Source: Pseudoxanthomonas helianthi
GTDB taxonomy: Bacteria; Pseudomonadota; Gammaproteobacteria; Xanthomonadales; Xanthomonadaceae
NCBI RefSeq assembly: GCF_017939625.1
Contig: NZ_JAGKTC010000002.1
Location: 124,629 to 188,628, forward strand
Length of the DNA: 64,000 bases
Direction: 5' to 3'
Below, piece by piece: positions 45,425-54,839 of the stretch (position 1 is its first letter; the number at the start of each line of letters is the position of its first letter). The notes below the pieces were generated by a model. It had not been told where the DNA came from. It ran no database searches and saw only the letters and a list, made by a program, of their open reading frames with translations. Made by a program: the position numbers and the translations under genes.

Positions 45425-45840
45425 ACCGCTCCGGCCAGCAGGGCTTCACTCTGATCGAAGTCATCATCGCTTTCGCCCTGCTGGCGTTGGCGCTGACGCT
45501 GTTGCTGGGCTCGCTGTCCGGCGCGGCGCGGCAGGTGCGCAACGCCAACGATGCCGGGCGCGCCGCACTACACGCGCAATCGCTGCTGGCGCAGGTAGGG
45601 GTGGGCCGGGCCTTGCAGGCCGGCACTACCGATGGCGAATGGGAAAACGGCCGTTACCGCTGGCAACTGCAGGTGGCGCCGTTCGTGGATCGGACGCGCC
45701 CGCCTTCGCCGATGACCGACCCGGGCGCGCCGCGCCTGATGCAGTTGCAACTGGATGTACGTTGGGGCGAAGCCGCCGGCGAGTCGTTGCAGGTGCGCAG
45801 CCTGCGCCGCATCGCCGGTGGCGTGGAGGCCGCGCCATGA
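45421..45840 (+). CDS. gspI: Minor pseudopilin GspI (XpsI)
   Basis: This 139-residue prepilin has the cleavage site QG|FTLIEVIIAFALLALAL. A short globular domain includes the family-type RNANDAGRAALHAQSLLAQVG segment. GspI nucleates the GspI-J-K tip complex. The start is a GTG at 45421 inside the gspH stop; its own stop overlaps the gspJ ATG (ATGA at 45837-45840). Confidence 0.88.
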   Translation: MNRSGQQGFTLIEVIIAFALLALALTLLLGSLSGAARQVRNANDAGRAALHAQSLLAQVGVGRALQAGTTDGEWENGRYRWQLQVAPFVDRTRPPSPMTDPGAPRLMQLQLDVRWGEAAGESLQVRSLRRIAGGVEAAP

Positions 45841-46469
45841 ATCGGGGCGTACGCGGCTTCACCTTGATCGAAGTGCTGCTGGCGACGGTGCTGCTGGCCG
45901 CCGGACTGGCCCTGGCCTTCGCCACGTTGCGCTCGGCCAGCACGATCAGCGCCCGTGGCGAAGCAATGGCCGAACGCAATGAGGCGATCCGGGCCGCGGA
46001 AGGCTTCCTTCGCCAGCGCCTGACCTCGGCGCTGCCGATCAGTTATGCCCGCGACAAGGACACCGGGCAGGCGTTCCTGTTCAGCGGCGATGCGCGGCAA
46101 TTGAGTTTCGTCGCCGACCTGCCGGATTACCTCGGCCGCGGCGGACCGTACCTGCACCAGATCACCTATTCCGACGATGGGCGATTGAAGGCGCAGTTCA
46201 CCCTGGTGCAATCGGGCCAAGCCATACCGGACAATCCCGCCCGTCCGCCGGAAACCCTGGCCGAAGGCCTGCGCACGCTGCGCTTCCGCTATCGCGGCCT
46301 CGACGCCGAAGGCAAGCTCGGCCAATGGCAGGAAGCATGGAAGAACCCCGACCGCCTGCCGATGCAGGTGATGATGCAGGTCCAGGATGCCGAAGGCCGC
46401 GATTGGCCGGAACTGGTGGTCGCGTTGCCGCAGGGTTCGACGGCGCCGCAGGTCGAGGCCGAGTTGTGA
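45837..46469 (+). CDS. gspJ: Minor pseudopilin GspJ (XpsJ)
   Basis: This 210-residue prepilin has a six-residue leader and cleavage site RG|FTLIEVLLATVLLAAGL. The globular domain contains RNEAIRAAEGFLRQRL and a later YRGLDAEGKLGQWQ segment, as in GspJ proteins. It forms the tip complex with GspI and GspK. Start and stop both overlap neighbouring genes (ATGA with gspI, GTGA with gspK). Confidence 0.88.
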   Translation: MNRGVRGFTLIEVLLATVLLAAGLALAFATLRSASTISARGEAMAERNEAIRAAEGFLRQRLTSALPISYARDKDTGQAFLFSGDARQLSFVADLPDYLGRGGPYLHQITYSDDGRLKAQFTLVQSGQAIPDNPARPPETLAEGLRTLRFRYRGLDAEGKLGQWQEAWKNPDRLPMQVMMQVQDAEGRDWPELVVALPQGSTAPQVEAEL

Positions 46470-47332
46470 CGCGCGCTGCGCCATCGAGGCATTCGCGCGG
46501 CGCGGCGTTGATGCTGGTGCTGTGGTTGATCGCGCTGCTGACCGCGCTGATCGGCGCGTTCGCCCTGACCGCGCGCGTCGAGCACCAGCAGGGCCGCACG
46601 CTCAGCGACGGCCTGGTCGCGCAGGAAGCCGCGCGCGCCGGATTGGAATACGCGCTGGGCCGCATCGACGAGCCCGACCTGCGCCTGCGCTGGCGGCCGG
46701 ATGGCCGCACTTACCGCTGGCGCTTCGCCAATGCCGACGTGCAGGTGCGCATCGTCGACGAATCCGGCAAGGTCGACCTGAACCAGGCCGACGTCAACCT
46801 GCTGGGCGAGTTGCTGAAAGGCGCCGGCGCGACGCCGGACCAGGCTGCGGCGGTGGCCGGGGCGATCCTCGACTGGCGCGATCCCGACCAGTTGTCCCAG
46901 CCTAGCGGTGGCGCCGAGGACCCGGATTACGCGGCGGCCGGGCTGGCCTACGGCGCCAAGGACGCTCCGTTCGAAACCGTGGCCGAAGTGGAACAGGTGC
47001 TGGGCATGACCCCGGCGCTATACGCCCGGCTCGCCCCCAGCCTGACCGTGGTCGGCAACGCGGCGGTGCCGCGGCGCGAATTCGCCCCGCCCGAAGTGCT
47101 CGCGGCGATGGGACTGGACCCGCAGCAGGTGCGCGCGCAGCGCGAGGCCGCGGCTGCCGGCGGCCTGATCGGGGGAAGCGGCACGTATAGTATTGAGAGC
47201 CGCGCCACGCTCGGCAGCGGTCGAAGCGCGAACCTGCGTGCTGTCGTCCGCTCCGGCGGGCAGGGCGTCACGGGATCGACGGCATCGGCCTATACGGCCT
47301 TGCAGTGGCAGGAGGGATGGGCGGCACCATGA
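46466..47332 (+). CDS. gspK: Minor pseudopilin GspK (XpsK)
   Basis: GspK (288 residues) caps the pseudopilus. After a short basic leader comes SRGAALMLVLWLIALLTALIG, a prepilin-like segment that lacks the +5 Glu, as is usual for GspK. The alpha-domain includes VDLNQADVNLLGELL, helix-hairpin-helix-like repeats and AILDWRDPDQL. The start is a GTG at 46466 in the gspJ stop; the stop overlaps the gspL ATG (47329-47332). Confidence 0.9.
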   Translation: MTRAAPSRHSRGAALMLVLWLIALLTALIGAFALTARVEHQQGRTLSDGLVAQEAARAGLEYALGRIDEPDLRLRWRPDGRTYRWRFANADVQVRIVDESGKVDLNQADVNLLGELLKGAGATPDQAAAVAGAILDWRDPDQLSQPSGGAEDPDYAAAGLAYGAKDAPFETVAEVEQVLGMTPALYARLAPSLTVVGNAAVPRREFAPPEVLAAMGLDPQQVRAQREAAAAGGLIGGSGTYSIESRATLGSGRSANLRAVVRSGGQGVTGSTASAYTALQWQEGWAAP

Positions 47333-48468
47333 GCAACTGGCGCGACAGACTCGGCCGCATCGGCGGCGGGCGCGGCACGGGCGTCCGCGGCTTCCTGCGC
47401 TGGTGGAGCGGGGCCCTGGCGACTTGGCTGCCGGCGCGCTGGCGCACGCTGTTCGGGCTGGCCCACGACCGGCTGCTGTTGTCGGTGCAGAACGACGACG
47501 TGCGCCTGCTGCGCCAGACGCAGGACCAGGTGGCCGAACTGGCGACACTGCCGTTGCCGCTCGAGGCGGATGCTCTCGACCGGATCCTGCCCACCTCATT
47601 GGCCTCGCTGCCGCGCTGGCTGTTGCTGCCGGCCAGCCAGGTGCTGCGGCGTTCGCTGGTCTTTCCGGTCGCCGCGGGCGATCGCCTGCGCGAAGTGGTC
47701 GGCTTCGAAATCGACCGGCAAACCCCGTTCACCGCCGCGCAGGTGCATTACGACGTCCGCGCGCTGGGCCGTCGCGGCGACCAGCTGGACACCGAACTGG
47801 TCGCGATGCCGCGCACCGCACTGGATCGCGCGCTGGCGCAGCTCGGCGGCGCGGCCGGCGCGCTGGCCGGCGCCGATGTCGTCGACGCGCAGGGACAGGC
47901 CACCGGCGTCAACCTGTTGCCGGCCGCCTCGCGCAGCCGGCGCGAAGATCCGCTGCGCCGCTGGAACCTGGTGCTGGTCGCCGTCGCCGTGCTGGCTCTG
48001 GCCGCGGCCGGGTGGCAGTTGCTGCACAACCGCCGCGCCGCCGCCGATGCCTTCGCGCAGAAGATCGAGGCGCAGGCCGGCAACGCGCGGCGCGTCGCCG
48101 CGCAACGCCGGCAACTGGCCAGCTTGGTCGACGGCCAGGCCTTCCTCGACCGCAAGCGCGCCGAATTGCCGCCCGCCATCGCGGTGTTCGACGAAGTGAC
48201 CCGTCGCTTGCCCGACGACAGCTACCTGGAAAAGCTGTCCATCGAAGGCAACCAGCTGGTGCTGATCGGACTCAGCGGCAACGCGCCTTCGCTGGTCGGA
48301 CGCCTGGAAGGCGCTTCGATCTGGCGCAAGCCGGCCCTGAGCGGCGCCTTGCAGACCGACCCGACCACGCGTCGCGACCGCTTCAGCCTGACCGCCGAAC
48401 TCGCCAGCGGCGCGCCCGCCTCTTCCAATCCCACCGCGAAGCCCGTCGATGACGCCCGCCTACCCTGA
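47329..48468 (+). CDS. gspL: Type II secretion platform protein GspL (XpsL)
   Basis: This 379-residue bitopic protein has a cytoplasmic actin-like domain (1-~205), one membrane helix (NLVLVAVAVLALAAAGWQLL, about 208-228), a periplasmic coiled region and a ferredoxin-like PilN/FimB domain. Segments such as VVGFEIDRQTPFTAAQVHYDV match XpsL. It recruits GspE and pairs with GspM. Its last 20 bases overlap gspM. Confidence 0.88.
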   Translation: MSNWRDRLGRIGGGRGTGVRGFLRWWSGALATWLPARWRTLFGLAHDRLLLSVQNDDVRLLRQTQDQVAELATLPLPLEADALDRILPTSLASLPRWLLLPASQVLRRSLVFPVAAGDRLREVVGFEIDRQTPFTAAQVHYDVRALGRRGDQLDTELVAMPRTALDRALAQLGGAAGALAGADVVDAQGQATGVNLLPAASRSRREDPLRRWNLVLVAVAVLALAAAGWQLLHNRRAAADAFAQKIEAQAGNARRVAAQRRQLASLVDGQAFLDRKRAELPPAIAVFDEVTRRLPDDSYLEKLSIEGNQLVLIGLSGNAPSLVGRLEGASIWRKPALSGALQTDPTTRRDRFSLTAELASGAPASSNPTAKPVDDARLP

Positions 48469-49078
48469 GCGCGAACGCTGGCTGGCGCTGGGCCTGCTGT
48501 TGCTGGCCCTGGCGGTGGCCTATGCCCTGCTGGTGCATCCGTGGTGGACCGTGCCGATGAGCGAGGCCAACCAGCGCGTCGAAGAATTGCGCGAACGCGA
48601 GCTGCGCATTCGCACCCAGTTGCAGCAGGCGCCGGAAGTACAGCGCCGCCTGGCCCTGGCGCAGGCCCAGGCCGCGCGCCAGCCGGGCTTCCTCGCCGAA
48701 CGCAGCGCGGAACTGGCCACGGCCGGGCTGGTGCAACGGCTCGAGGCCGTGGTGGCCCAGGCCAGCCCGGGCAACCGCAGCTGCGCGATCCAGAACCGTT
48801 CGCCGCTGCCGCCAGCGGGGGGCCGCGAACCGTTCCAGCGCGTGACGGTGCAGGTGCGCCTGCGTTGCGGCACGCCGGAAACGGCCGCGGTGTTGCACGC
48901 GCTGGAAAGCGGCAGTCCGCGCCTGTTCGTCGACAACGTCAACCTGCTGGCGCAACGCTATTCGTTCCTCGGCGCGAACCGCGACAACAGCGGACTCGAT
49001 GTCAGCTTCGACCTGTACGGCTACCTGCGCCCGAACGAAGGCGCGGTAGCGCCGAACGGAGGCGATGGTGCGCACTGA
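48449..49078 (+). CDS. gspM: Type II secretion protein GspM (XpsM)
   Basis: The 209 residues comprise a short cytoplasmic N terminus, one membrane helix (WLALGLLLLALAVAYALLV, about 11-29) and a periplasmic coiled region followed by a ferredoxin-like fold. Two cysteines (in NRSCAIQ and LRCGTP) could pair in the periplasm. GspM stabilises GspL. The gene overlaps gspL by 20 bases and gspN by 14. Confidence 0.87.
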   Translation: MTPAYPERERWLALGLLLLALAVAYALLVHPWWTVPMSEANQRVEELRERELRIRTQLQQAPEVQRRLALAQAQAARQPGFLAERSAELATAGLVQRLEAVVAQASPGNRSCAIQNRSPLPPAGGREPFQRVTVQVRLRCGTPETAAVLHALESGSPRLFVDNVNLLAQRYSFLGANRDNSGLDVSFDLYGYLRPNEGAVAPNGGDGAH

Positions 49079-49838
49079 CGCGATCGCGCCTCGTACCTGG
49101 GTGCTGGCCACGGTGGCCGGCTGGGCCGTGCTGGTGTGGCTGCTGGCGCTGTTCGGCCTGGGCGGGCGCATCGCGCCACGTGCGGCCGACCCGTCGCTGG
49201 CCGCGAACCTGCCGCAACCGCGCATGGCCGCGGCTTCGCGGGTCGGCCCGCTCGGCCAGTACGCGCAGATCGCCGCACGTCCTGCTTTCAATGCCGATCG
49301 GCGTCCGCGTCCGTTCTTCATCGAAGGGCAGGGCCAGGGCAATGCGGCGCAGGCCTTCGATTACGTATTGAGCGGCGTGCTGATCACCCCGCAGTTGCAG
49401 ATGGCGATCCTGCAGCCGGGCAACGGCGAAGGACTGTCGTTGCGGGTGAAGCTCGGTGAATCGCCCGAAGGCAATGCCGGCTGGCGGTTGGCCGAACTGC
49501 ATCCGCGCAGCGCGGTATTCGACAGTCCGGACGGTCGGCGCACGCTGGAATTGCAGACTTACACCGGCGGTGGCGAAGCGCCGACCGCGCAGGCCGGCGC
49601 GACGCCGCCGGTCGCCGTGCAAGACGATGCGGCCAACACGGCCAATGCCGCTGCGGCGGCGAACCAGGCGGCGCAAGCCGCCAGGCCGCCACCTGCCGGT
49701 CCGGCCACACAGCAGGTGCTGACGCCGGAACAGCAGATGCAACAGATTCGCGAGCGCATCGAAGCGCGACGCGCGCAGCTGCGCCAGCAGGCGCAACGGC
49801 AGAACGCGGCGAAACCTCCTTCTCCGCAAGAACGATGA
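49065..49838 (+). CDS. xpsN: Type II secretion protein XpsN (GspC/GspN-like)
   Basis: The 257 residues comprise one N-terminal membrane helix (about 12-34, WVLATVAGWAVLVWLLALFG), a periplasmic beta domain (about 75-175) and a long Ala/Gln/Pro-rich tail (about 178-257) that is probably disordered or helical. In Xanthomonas, XpsN sits between XpsM and XpsD and links the L/M platform to the secretin, a GspC-like role. GGAGG sits just before the ATG. The stop overlaps the gspD start (ATGA). Confidence 0.85.
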   Translation: MVRTDAIAPRTWVLATVAGWAVLVWLLALFGLGGRIAPRAADPSLAANLPQPRMAAASRVGPLGQYAQIAARPAFNADRRPRPFFIEGQGQGNAAQAFDYVLSGVLITPQLQMAILQPGNGEGLSLRVKLGESPEGNAGWRLAELHPRSAVFDSPDGRRTLELQTYTGGGEAPTAQAGATPPVAVQDDAANTANAAAAANQAAQAARPPPAGPATQQVLTPEQQMQQIRERIEARRAQLRQQAQRQNAAKPPSPQER

Positions 49839-52057
49839 CGATGAGCGCGGCCATGAAATCACCCTTGCTTCCCTTGTTCGCACTGATCGGCTTGCTGGCC
49901 GGCTGCGCCAGCGTGCCCACGCCGGACGTGCACCGCGGTGCCGCCGGAACGCAGGGCGACACCGCATCCACGGGCGCGCAAACGTCGGCGCTGCAATCAC
50001 CGGAGGAACCGCTGACCGGACCGAAGGCGCAGATCCGCCGCGGCAACGGCCAGATGATCAACCGCGCCGCCGCCAGCGCGCCGCCGCCGTCGTTCGCCGG
50101 CGCCAGCAGCGGCAGTGCCAGCTTCAATTTCGAAGGCACGCCGGTGCAGGCGGTGGTCAAGGGCATCCTCGGCGACCTGCTGGGACAGAACTACGTCATC
50201 GACCCGAAAGTCACCGGCACGATCACCCTGGGCACGCCCAAGCCGGTTTCGCCGGCGCAGGCGTTCACCCTGCTCGACCAGGCGCTGGCCCAGGTCAACG
50301 CGCGCATGGTCTACGCCGACGGCCGCTACAGCATCGTGCCCGCCGATGCGGCGCTCGCCGGCAACGTCGCCCCGCGCAGCGGTCCGGCCGGCAATGCGCG
50401 CGGCTACGAAGTGCGGGTGGTGCCGCTGCGCTTCATCTCCGCCAGCGAGATGGAAAAGATACTCAAGCCCTACGCGCGGCCCAACGCCATCGTCGGCATC
50501 GATTCGTCGCGCAACCTGATCACCGTCGCCGGCACCCGTGGCGAACTGGAGAATTACCTGCGCACGGTGGAAATCTTCGACGTCGACTGGCTGTCCGGCA
50601 TGTCGGTCGGCGTGTTTCCCCTGCAGAACGGCCGCGCCAGCAAGGTCGTGCAGGACCTGGAGAAGGTGTTCGGCGAACAGAGCAAGACGCCCAGCGCCGG
50701 CATGTTCCGTTTCATGCCGCTGGAAGGCGCCAACGCGGTGCTGGTGATCACCCCGCAGGCCGCGTACCTGGACGACATCCAGGATTGGCTGGAGCGCATC
50801 GACAGCGCCGGCGATGGCGGGCGGCTGTATTCGTACGAACTGAAATACATCCAGGCCAAGGAACTGGCCGAGCGCCTGGCCGAAGTATTCGGCGGGGGAA
50901 GCGCGGGTGGCGCGGATTCGCCTGCGAATGGACAGACGTCGCTGATGCCCGGCACCGAGCCGGTGCAGATCAACGATGGCGGCATGGATGGCAACGCCAG
51001 TGTCGACTTCGGCAATTCCAACGGCACGACGGGCGGCGGCAACGGCAGCCTGGGCAACGGCGGCTTGCAGTTGGACCAGCGCAAGGGCGGCAACGCCTCC
51101 GTGACCCTGGACGTGGGTGGAGACAAGGTCGGCGTGGCGGCGGTCGAGGAAAACAATTCGATCCTGGTGCGCGCCAGTCCTTCCACCTGGAAGTCGATCA
51201 GGGAAGTGATCGACAAGCTCGACGTGATGCCGCTGCAAGTGCACATCGAAGCGCAGATCGCGCAGGTCTCGCTGGATGGCGAATTGAGTTATGGCGTGGA
51301 GTGGTATTTCGGCGCTGGCGCCCTGCAGCGTGGATTCCCGGTCGACGAGGCGGGCTTGCCGAGCCGCTTCCACTCATTGGGCGCCGTGGTTGGTGCGCCG
51401 GCTACTTCGACGCTTCCCGCGGTCCCGGGGGCTTCGTGGGCGCTGATCAAGAGCGGCGCGGCAGCGGTGATCAACGCGCTGGACAGCGTGACCAACGTGC
51501 GCATGCTGGCCACCCCGTCGATCTACGTGCGCAATAACGCCGTGGGCAACCTGCTGGTCGGCGAGCGCATCCCGGTCAATTCGGTGACCTTCAACCCCAA
51601 TGGCAACAACAACACCGGCTACAGCCAGGTGCAGTACCTTGAAACCGGCAACATCCTCAAGGTACGCCCGCGGGTGGCCAAGGACGGCACGGTGTTCATG
51701 GAAATCGTGCAGGAAATCAGTGCTCCCCGGGGAGAGGCCGACATCAACGGCAACGTCGCCATCAGCACGCAGAAGGTCAAGACCGAGGCGGCGATACCGG
51801 AAGGCCAAACCATCATGCTGGCCGGTCTGATCAACGACAGCGTGACCAACCGGACTTCCGGGCTGCCGGGACTGAGCCGCATCCCCATCATCGGTGGCCT
51901 GTTCGGCAAGAAGGGCCAGTCCAGCAACCGCACCGAGACCATCATCCTGATCACCCCCACGATCGTGCGCAATCCGCAGGAAGCGCGCGACCTGACCGAC
52001 GAGTACAGCCGCAAGTTCCGCGCGATGGAACCGCTGTACGCGCCGAAGAAGAAGTGA
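49835..52057 (+). CDS. gspD: Type II secretion outer-membrane secretin GspD (XpsD)
   Basis: The secretin precursor has 740 residues and a lipoprotein signal ending LAGC (Cys24), matching the lipidated XpsD. Periplasmic N0-N3 domains (about 90-440) include FEGTPVQAVVKGILGDLLGQN; a Gly/Asn-rich linker lies near 375-400. The secretin core has VPVNSVTF-like (here IPVNSVTFNPNG), the VGxGP-equivalent region and IPEGQTIMLAGLIN...PGLSRIPIIGGLFG. It forms the outer-membrane exit channel. It is last of the xps genes, and a GT-like gene overlaps its stop. Confidence 0.95.
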   Translation: MTMSAAMKSPLLPLFALIGLLAGCASVPTPDVHRGAAGTQGDTASTGAQTSALQSPEEPLTGPKAQIRRGNGQMINRAAASAPPPSFAGASSGSASFNFEGTPVQAVVKGILGDLLGQNYVIDPKVTGTITLGTPKPVSPAQAFTLLDQALAQVNARMVYADGRYSIVPADAALAGNVAPRSGPAGNARGYEVRVVPLRFISASEMEKILKPYARPNAIVGIDSSRNLITVAGTRGELENYLRTVEIFDVDWLSGMSVGVFPLQNGRASKVVQDLEKVFGEQSKTPSAGMFRFMPLEGANAVLVITPQAAYLDDIQDWLERIDSAGDGGRLYSYELKYIQAKELAERLAEVFGGGSAGGADSPANGQTSLMPGTEPVQINDGGMDGNASVDFGNSNGTTGGGNGSLGNGGLQLDQRKGGNASVTLDVGGDKVGVAAVEENNSILVRASPSTWKSIREVIDKLDVMPLQVHIEAQIAQVSLDGELSYGVEWYFGAGALQRGFPVDEAGLPSRFHSLGAVVGAPATSTLPAVPGASWALIKSGAAAVINALDSVTNVRMLATPSIYVRNNAVGNLLVGERIPVNSVTFNPNGNNNTGYSQVQYLETGNILKVRPRVAKDGTVFMEIVQEISAPRGEADINGNVAISTQKVKTEAAIPEGQTIMLAGLINDSVTNRTSGLPGLSRIPIIGGLFGKKGQSSNRTETIILITPTIVRNPQEARDLTDEYSRKFRAMEPLYAPKKK

Positions 52058-52971
52058 GCCAGGCCGCGATGCTGCCGGTCGTCCTGTTGCCGGTCGGCGC
52101 GGACGACGATGCCCTCGATGCCTGCCTCGGCGCGTTGGATGCCGGCACGCCCGCCGGCGTCCGCGTATGGCTGGCCGACGACGCGCAGGCCGGTCCGCGC
52201 GGCGGCGCGATCATCGAACGCTGGCTGCAACGCACGCGGCTGCAGGCCGACTACACACGGCGCCAGCAACCGATCGGCGAAGTCGCGCACGTCGACGAAA
52301 TGCTGAAGGCTTGCGCAGGCCTCGACGTCGTCGTGCTGGCGCCCGATGCACAACCGCTGCCCGGCTGGCTGCAGCAACTGGCCGCCTGCTTCTCGCGCGA
52401 TGCGGCCATCGCCACCGCCACGCCGTGGTGCAACGCCGGCGAAGCCGCGGCCTGGCCGCGCCTGGGGGAGATCAATGCGTTGCCCGCGGATTTTGAACAC
52501 ACCGCGCAAGCGTGCGCCGCCATGCCGCCCGTGCATGCGGAACTGCCGGCCGCGGTGGCGCATGCCGTGGCGATCCGCGGCAACGCGCGCCAGCGTGTCG
52601 GCGGACTCGACGCCAGCAGCTATGTGTCCTGGTATGCGGCGTTGATCGACCTGTCGCTGCGCCTCAGCGGCCTCGGCTGGCGCAACGTCCTGTGCGAGAC
52701 CGCGTTCGTCGCGCGCGGCGGCGAAGGTGGTCCGGCCGATGGCGACATGGATGCGATCTACGCGCGCTGGCCGGCGTGGAATGCGCGACTGGCCGAATTC
52801 CTGATGCACGACCCGCTGCACGGCATGCGCGAACGCCTGGAAAGGCTGCATGCCGAAGTTGGTCCGCCCCGGCCGCAGCGCGATTTGTTCGATGCAGCGG
52901 CGATACCCGTGCAGGACACCTCGGAAGACACGGTCGCCGGACCGGAAGACCCGGCGCTGGACAGGCCCTGA
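52054..52971 (+). CDS. Glycosyltransferase-like (GT2-related) protein
   Basis: The 305 residues resemble the GT-A fold of family 2 glycosyltransferases: VVLLPVGADDDALDACLGAL opens, VVVLAPDAQPLPGWLQQL stands where the DXD/aspartate region should be, and GGLDASSYVSWYAALIDLSLRL matches the acceptor-side motif. The DXD motif is not clear, so activity is uncertain. The GTG start overlaps the gspD stop (GTGA), placing it in the xps transcript. It may modify a secretion component or simply be co-transcribed. Confidence 0.7.
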   Translation: MSQAAMLPVVLLPVGADDDALDACLGALDAGTPAGVRVWLADDAQAGPRGGAIIERWLQRTRLQADYTRRQQPIGEVAHVDEMLKACAGLDVVVLAPDAQPLPGWLQQLAACFSRDAAIATATPWCNAGEAAAWPRLGEINALPADFEHTAQACAAMPPVHAELPAAVAHAVAIRGNARQRVGGLDASSYVSWYAALIDLSLRLSGLGWRNVLCETAFVARGGEGGPADGDMDAIYARWPAWNARLAEFLMHDPLHGMRERLERLHAEVGPPRPQRDLFDAAAIPVQDTSEDTVAGPEDPALDRP

Positions 52972-53110
52972 TCGCGGACAGCGCAGGGAATCGGCGCAAT
53001 CGTGACGGGAATCGCATTCGGCGCGTTCCGATGCCGATATTCGTCGACCCGAGTTTCACATCCCCTTGCTAGCATCGAAAGTGCGGGGGGCGCTGAAGCA
53101 CGGAGTGGTC

Positions 53111-54829
53111 ATGGGGAGATCGATCGGTTTCGCCGGCGTGGCGTTGCTCACGCTGGTTCTGGCTGCCTGCGGAGGCGGAGGAGGTGGCGGTGGCTCGTCG
53201 TCGGGTTCGCCGGCTCCGCCACCGCCCGCGCCCGCGAATGACAAGCCTGCCACCGATGCCGAGGCCGCGCGCTTCCTGGCGCAGGCCACCTTCGGGCCGA
53301 CCAGGGCGGACATCGCCCGCGTGCGTCAGATCGGTTATGGCGCATGGATCGACGAGCAACTGGATGCCGCGCGGACGCCGGCCACGCTGATCGAGCCGCA
53401 CATCCTGTCGATTCCGGTTGCGACGCTCGACTATTCCGAACGCCGCAACTACTGGTTGTGGCAGGCCGTCAGCGCCAGGGACCAGTTGCGTCTGCGCATG
53501 GGCTTCGCGCTCAGCGAGATCTTCGTGGTGTCGGACCGCGATTACAACAGCGCGAATTTCGGCCGCATCAGCAATTACCAGGACATGCTGGACACCTTGG
53601 CGTTCGACAGCTATCGCACGGTCGTCGAGAAGGTCACCCTGCATCCGGCCATGGGGCTGTACCTGAGCCATCTGGCCAACCGCAAGGCGGTCAGCTACAG
53701 GAACGCGCAGGGCATCACCATCAACGTGGTGCCGGACGAAAACTACGCCCGCGAGCTGATGCAGCTGTTCTCGATCGGCCTGGTGCAACGCAACCCCGAT
53801 TTCAGTCCCAAGCTCGACGCCGCTGGCAAGACCATCCCGACCTACGACCAGGCGGTGGTCGCCGGCATGGCCCGCGTGCTCACCGGCTGGACCTGGCATG
53901 GCAACACCAAGGACACCTTCTGGAAGTGGGGCGCCGACAACGAAGCGCGGCCGATGAGTTGCGTGCCCGAGATGCACGACGAACAGCCCAAGACCATCTT
54001 CAACGGAATCGTGATCAACGAAGGCAGCAATTGCGCGGCCAGTTTGGCGAAGATGCTCGATGCGCTGGCAACGCACCCCAACACCGCGCCCTTCATCAGC
54101 CGGCAGCTGATCCAGCGCTTCGTCACCAGCAACCCGAGCCCGGCCTATGTGTCCCGGGTGGTCTCCACATGGAACCAGAGCGGCGGCAACCTGGGCCGGG
54201 TGATCCGCGCCATCCTGCTGGACACGGAGGCGCGCACCGCGCCCGCTGCCGGCGACGCCGCTTACGGCAAGGCACGCGAGCCGCTGATCCAGTTGACCAC
54301 GCTGTGGCGGGCGTTCGATGCGCAATACCTGCCGCGCAGCGACGGCCAATACCATTTCGCCTTCAATGCCTCGTGGGATTTCAGCACCACCCTGGGCCAG
54401 GACTCCCTGCATTCGCCATCGGTGTTCAATTTCTTCGAACCCGACGCCCAGCTGCTGGCCGCCGGCGGCGGGCAGGGCATCTATGCGCCGGAGCTGCAGT
54501 TGTACAACGACGCCACCTTCGTCAGCATCTTCAACCAGCTGTGCGATGCCGGTTGCGCGAACTTCAAGGCCGATGCGCCGACCGCCAACACCAATGCGCC
54601 GGTGCTGGACGTCAAGCCTCTGCTGGCGCTGGCCGACGCAGGTAACCATGCCGGCATGGTCGACGCGATCTCGCCGCTGCTGTTCGGCGGCGGCATGTCG
54701 GCCGAGACGCGCACGGTGTTGATCACGATGCTCGACAAGCTGAAGGCGGCCAACCGGTCCAGCCAGGAACGCGTGCAGTCGCTGGTGCAACTGGCGTTGG
54801 CCTCCCCCGAATTCGCGATCCAACGCTAG
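53111..54829 (+). CDS. DUF1800-family lipoprotein
   Basis: The 572-residue precursor has lipobox LAAC (Cys20), directly followed by eight glycines and a Ser/Gly/Pro-rich tether. The rest is a DUF1800 domain: DAEAARFLAQATFGPT at its start, MGFALSEIFVVS, NYARELMQLFSIGL and PSVFNFFEPDAQ. The biochemical role of DUF1800 is unknown; these genes nearly always precede a DUF1501 gene, as here (10 bp on). The start at 53111 has GGAG upstream and gives a proper signal. The GGN run at 53167-53196 could vary by replication slippage. Confidence 0.88.
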   Translation: MGRSIGFAGVALLTLVLAACGGGGGGGGSSSGSPAPPPPAPANDKPATDAEAARFLAQATFGPTRADIARVRQIGYGAWIDEQLDAARTPATLIEPHILSIPVATLDYSERRNYWLWQAVSARDQLRLRMGFALSEIFVVSDRDYNSANFGRISNYQDMLDTLAFDSYRTVVEKVTLHPAMGLYLSHLANRKAVSYRNAQGITINVVPDENYARELMQLFSIGLVQRNPDFSPKLDAAGKTIPTYDQAVVAGMARVLTGWTWHGNTKDTFWKWGADNEARPMSCVPEMHDEQPKTIFNGIVINEGSNCAASLAKMLDALATHPNTAPFISRQLIQRFVTSNPSPAYVSRVVSTWNQSGGNLGRVIRAILLDTEARTAPAAGDAAYGKAREPLIQLTTLWRAFDAQYLPRSDGQYHFAFNASWDFSTTLGQDSLHSPSVFNFFEPDAQLLAAGGGQGIYAPELQLYNDATFVSIFNQLCDAGCANFKADAPTANTNAPVLDVKPLLALADAGNHAGMVDAISPLLFGGGMSAETRTVLITMLDKLKAANRSSQERVQSLVQLALASPEFAIQR

Positions 54830-54839
54830 GAGCACGCGC

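Noticed and set aside
53167..53196. Frameshift at the GGN run of the DUF1800 gene
   Set aside because: The frame is intact from the signal peptide to the DUF1800 domain; only the potential for slippage is noted.
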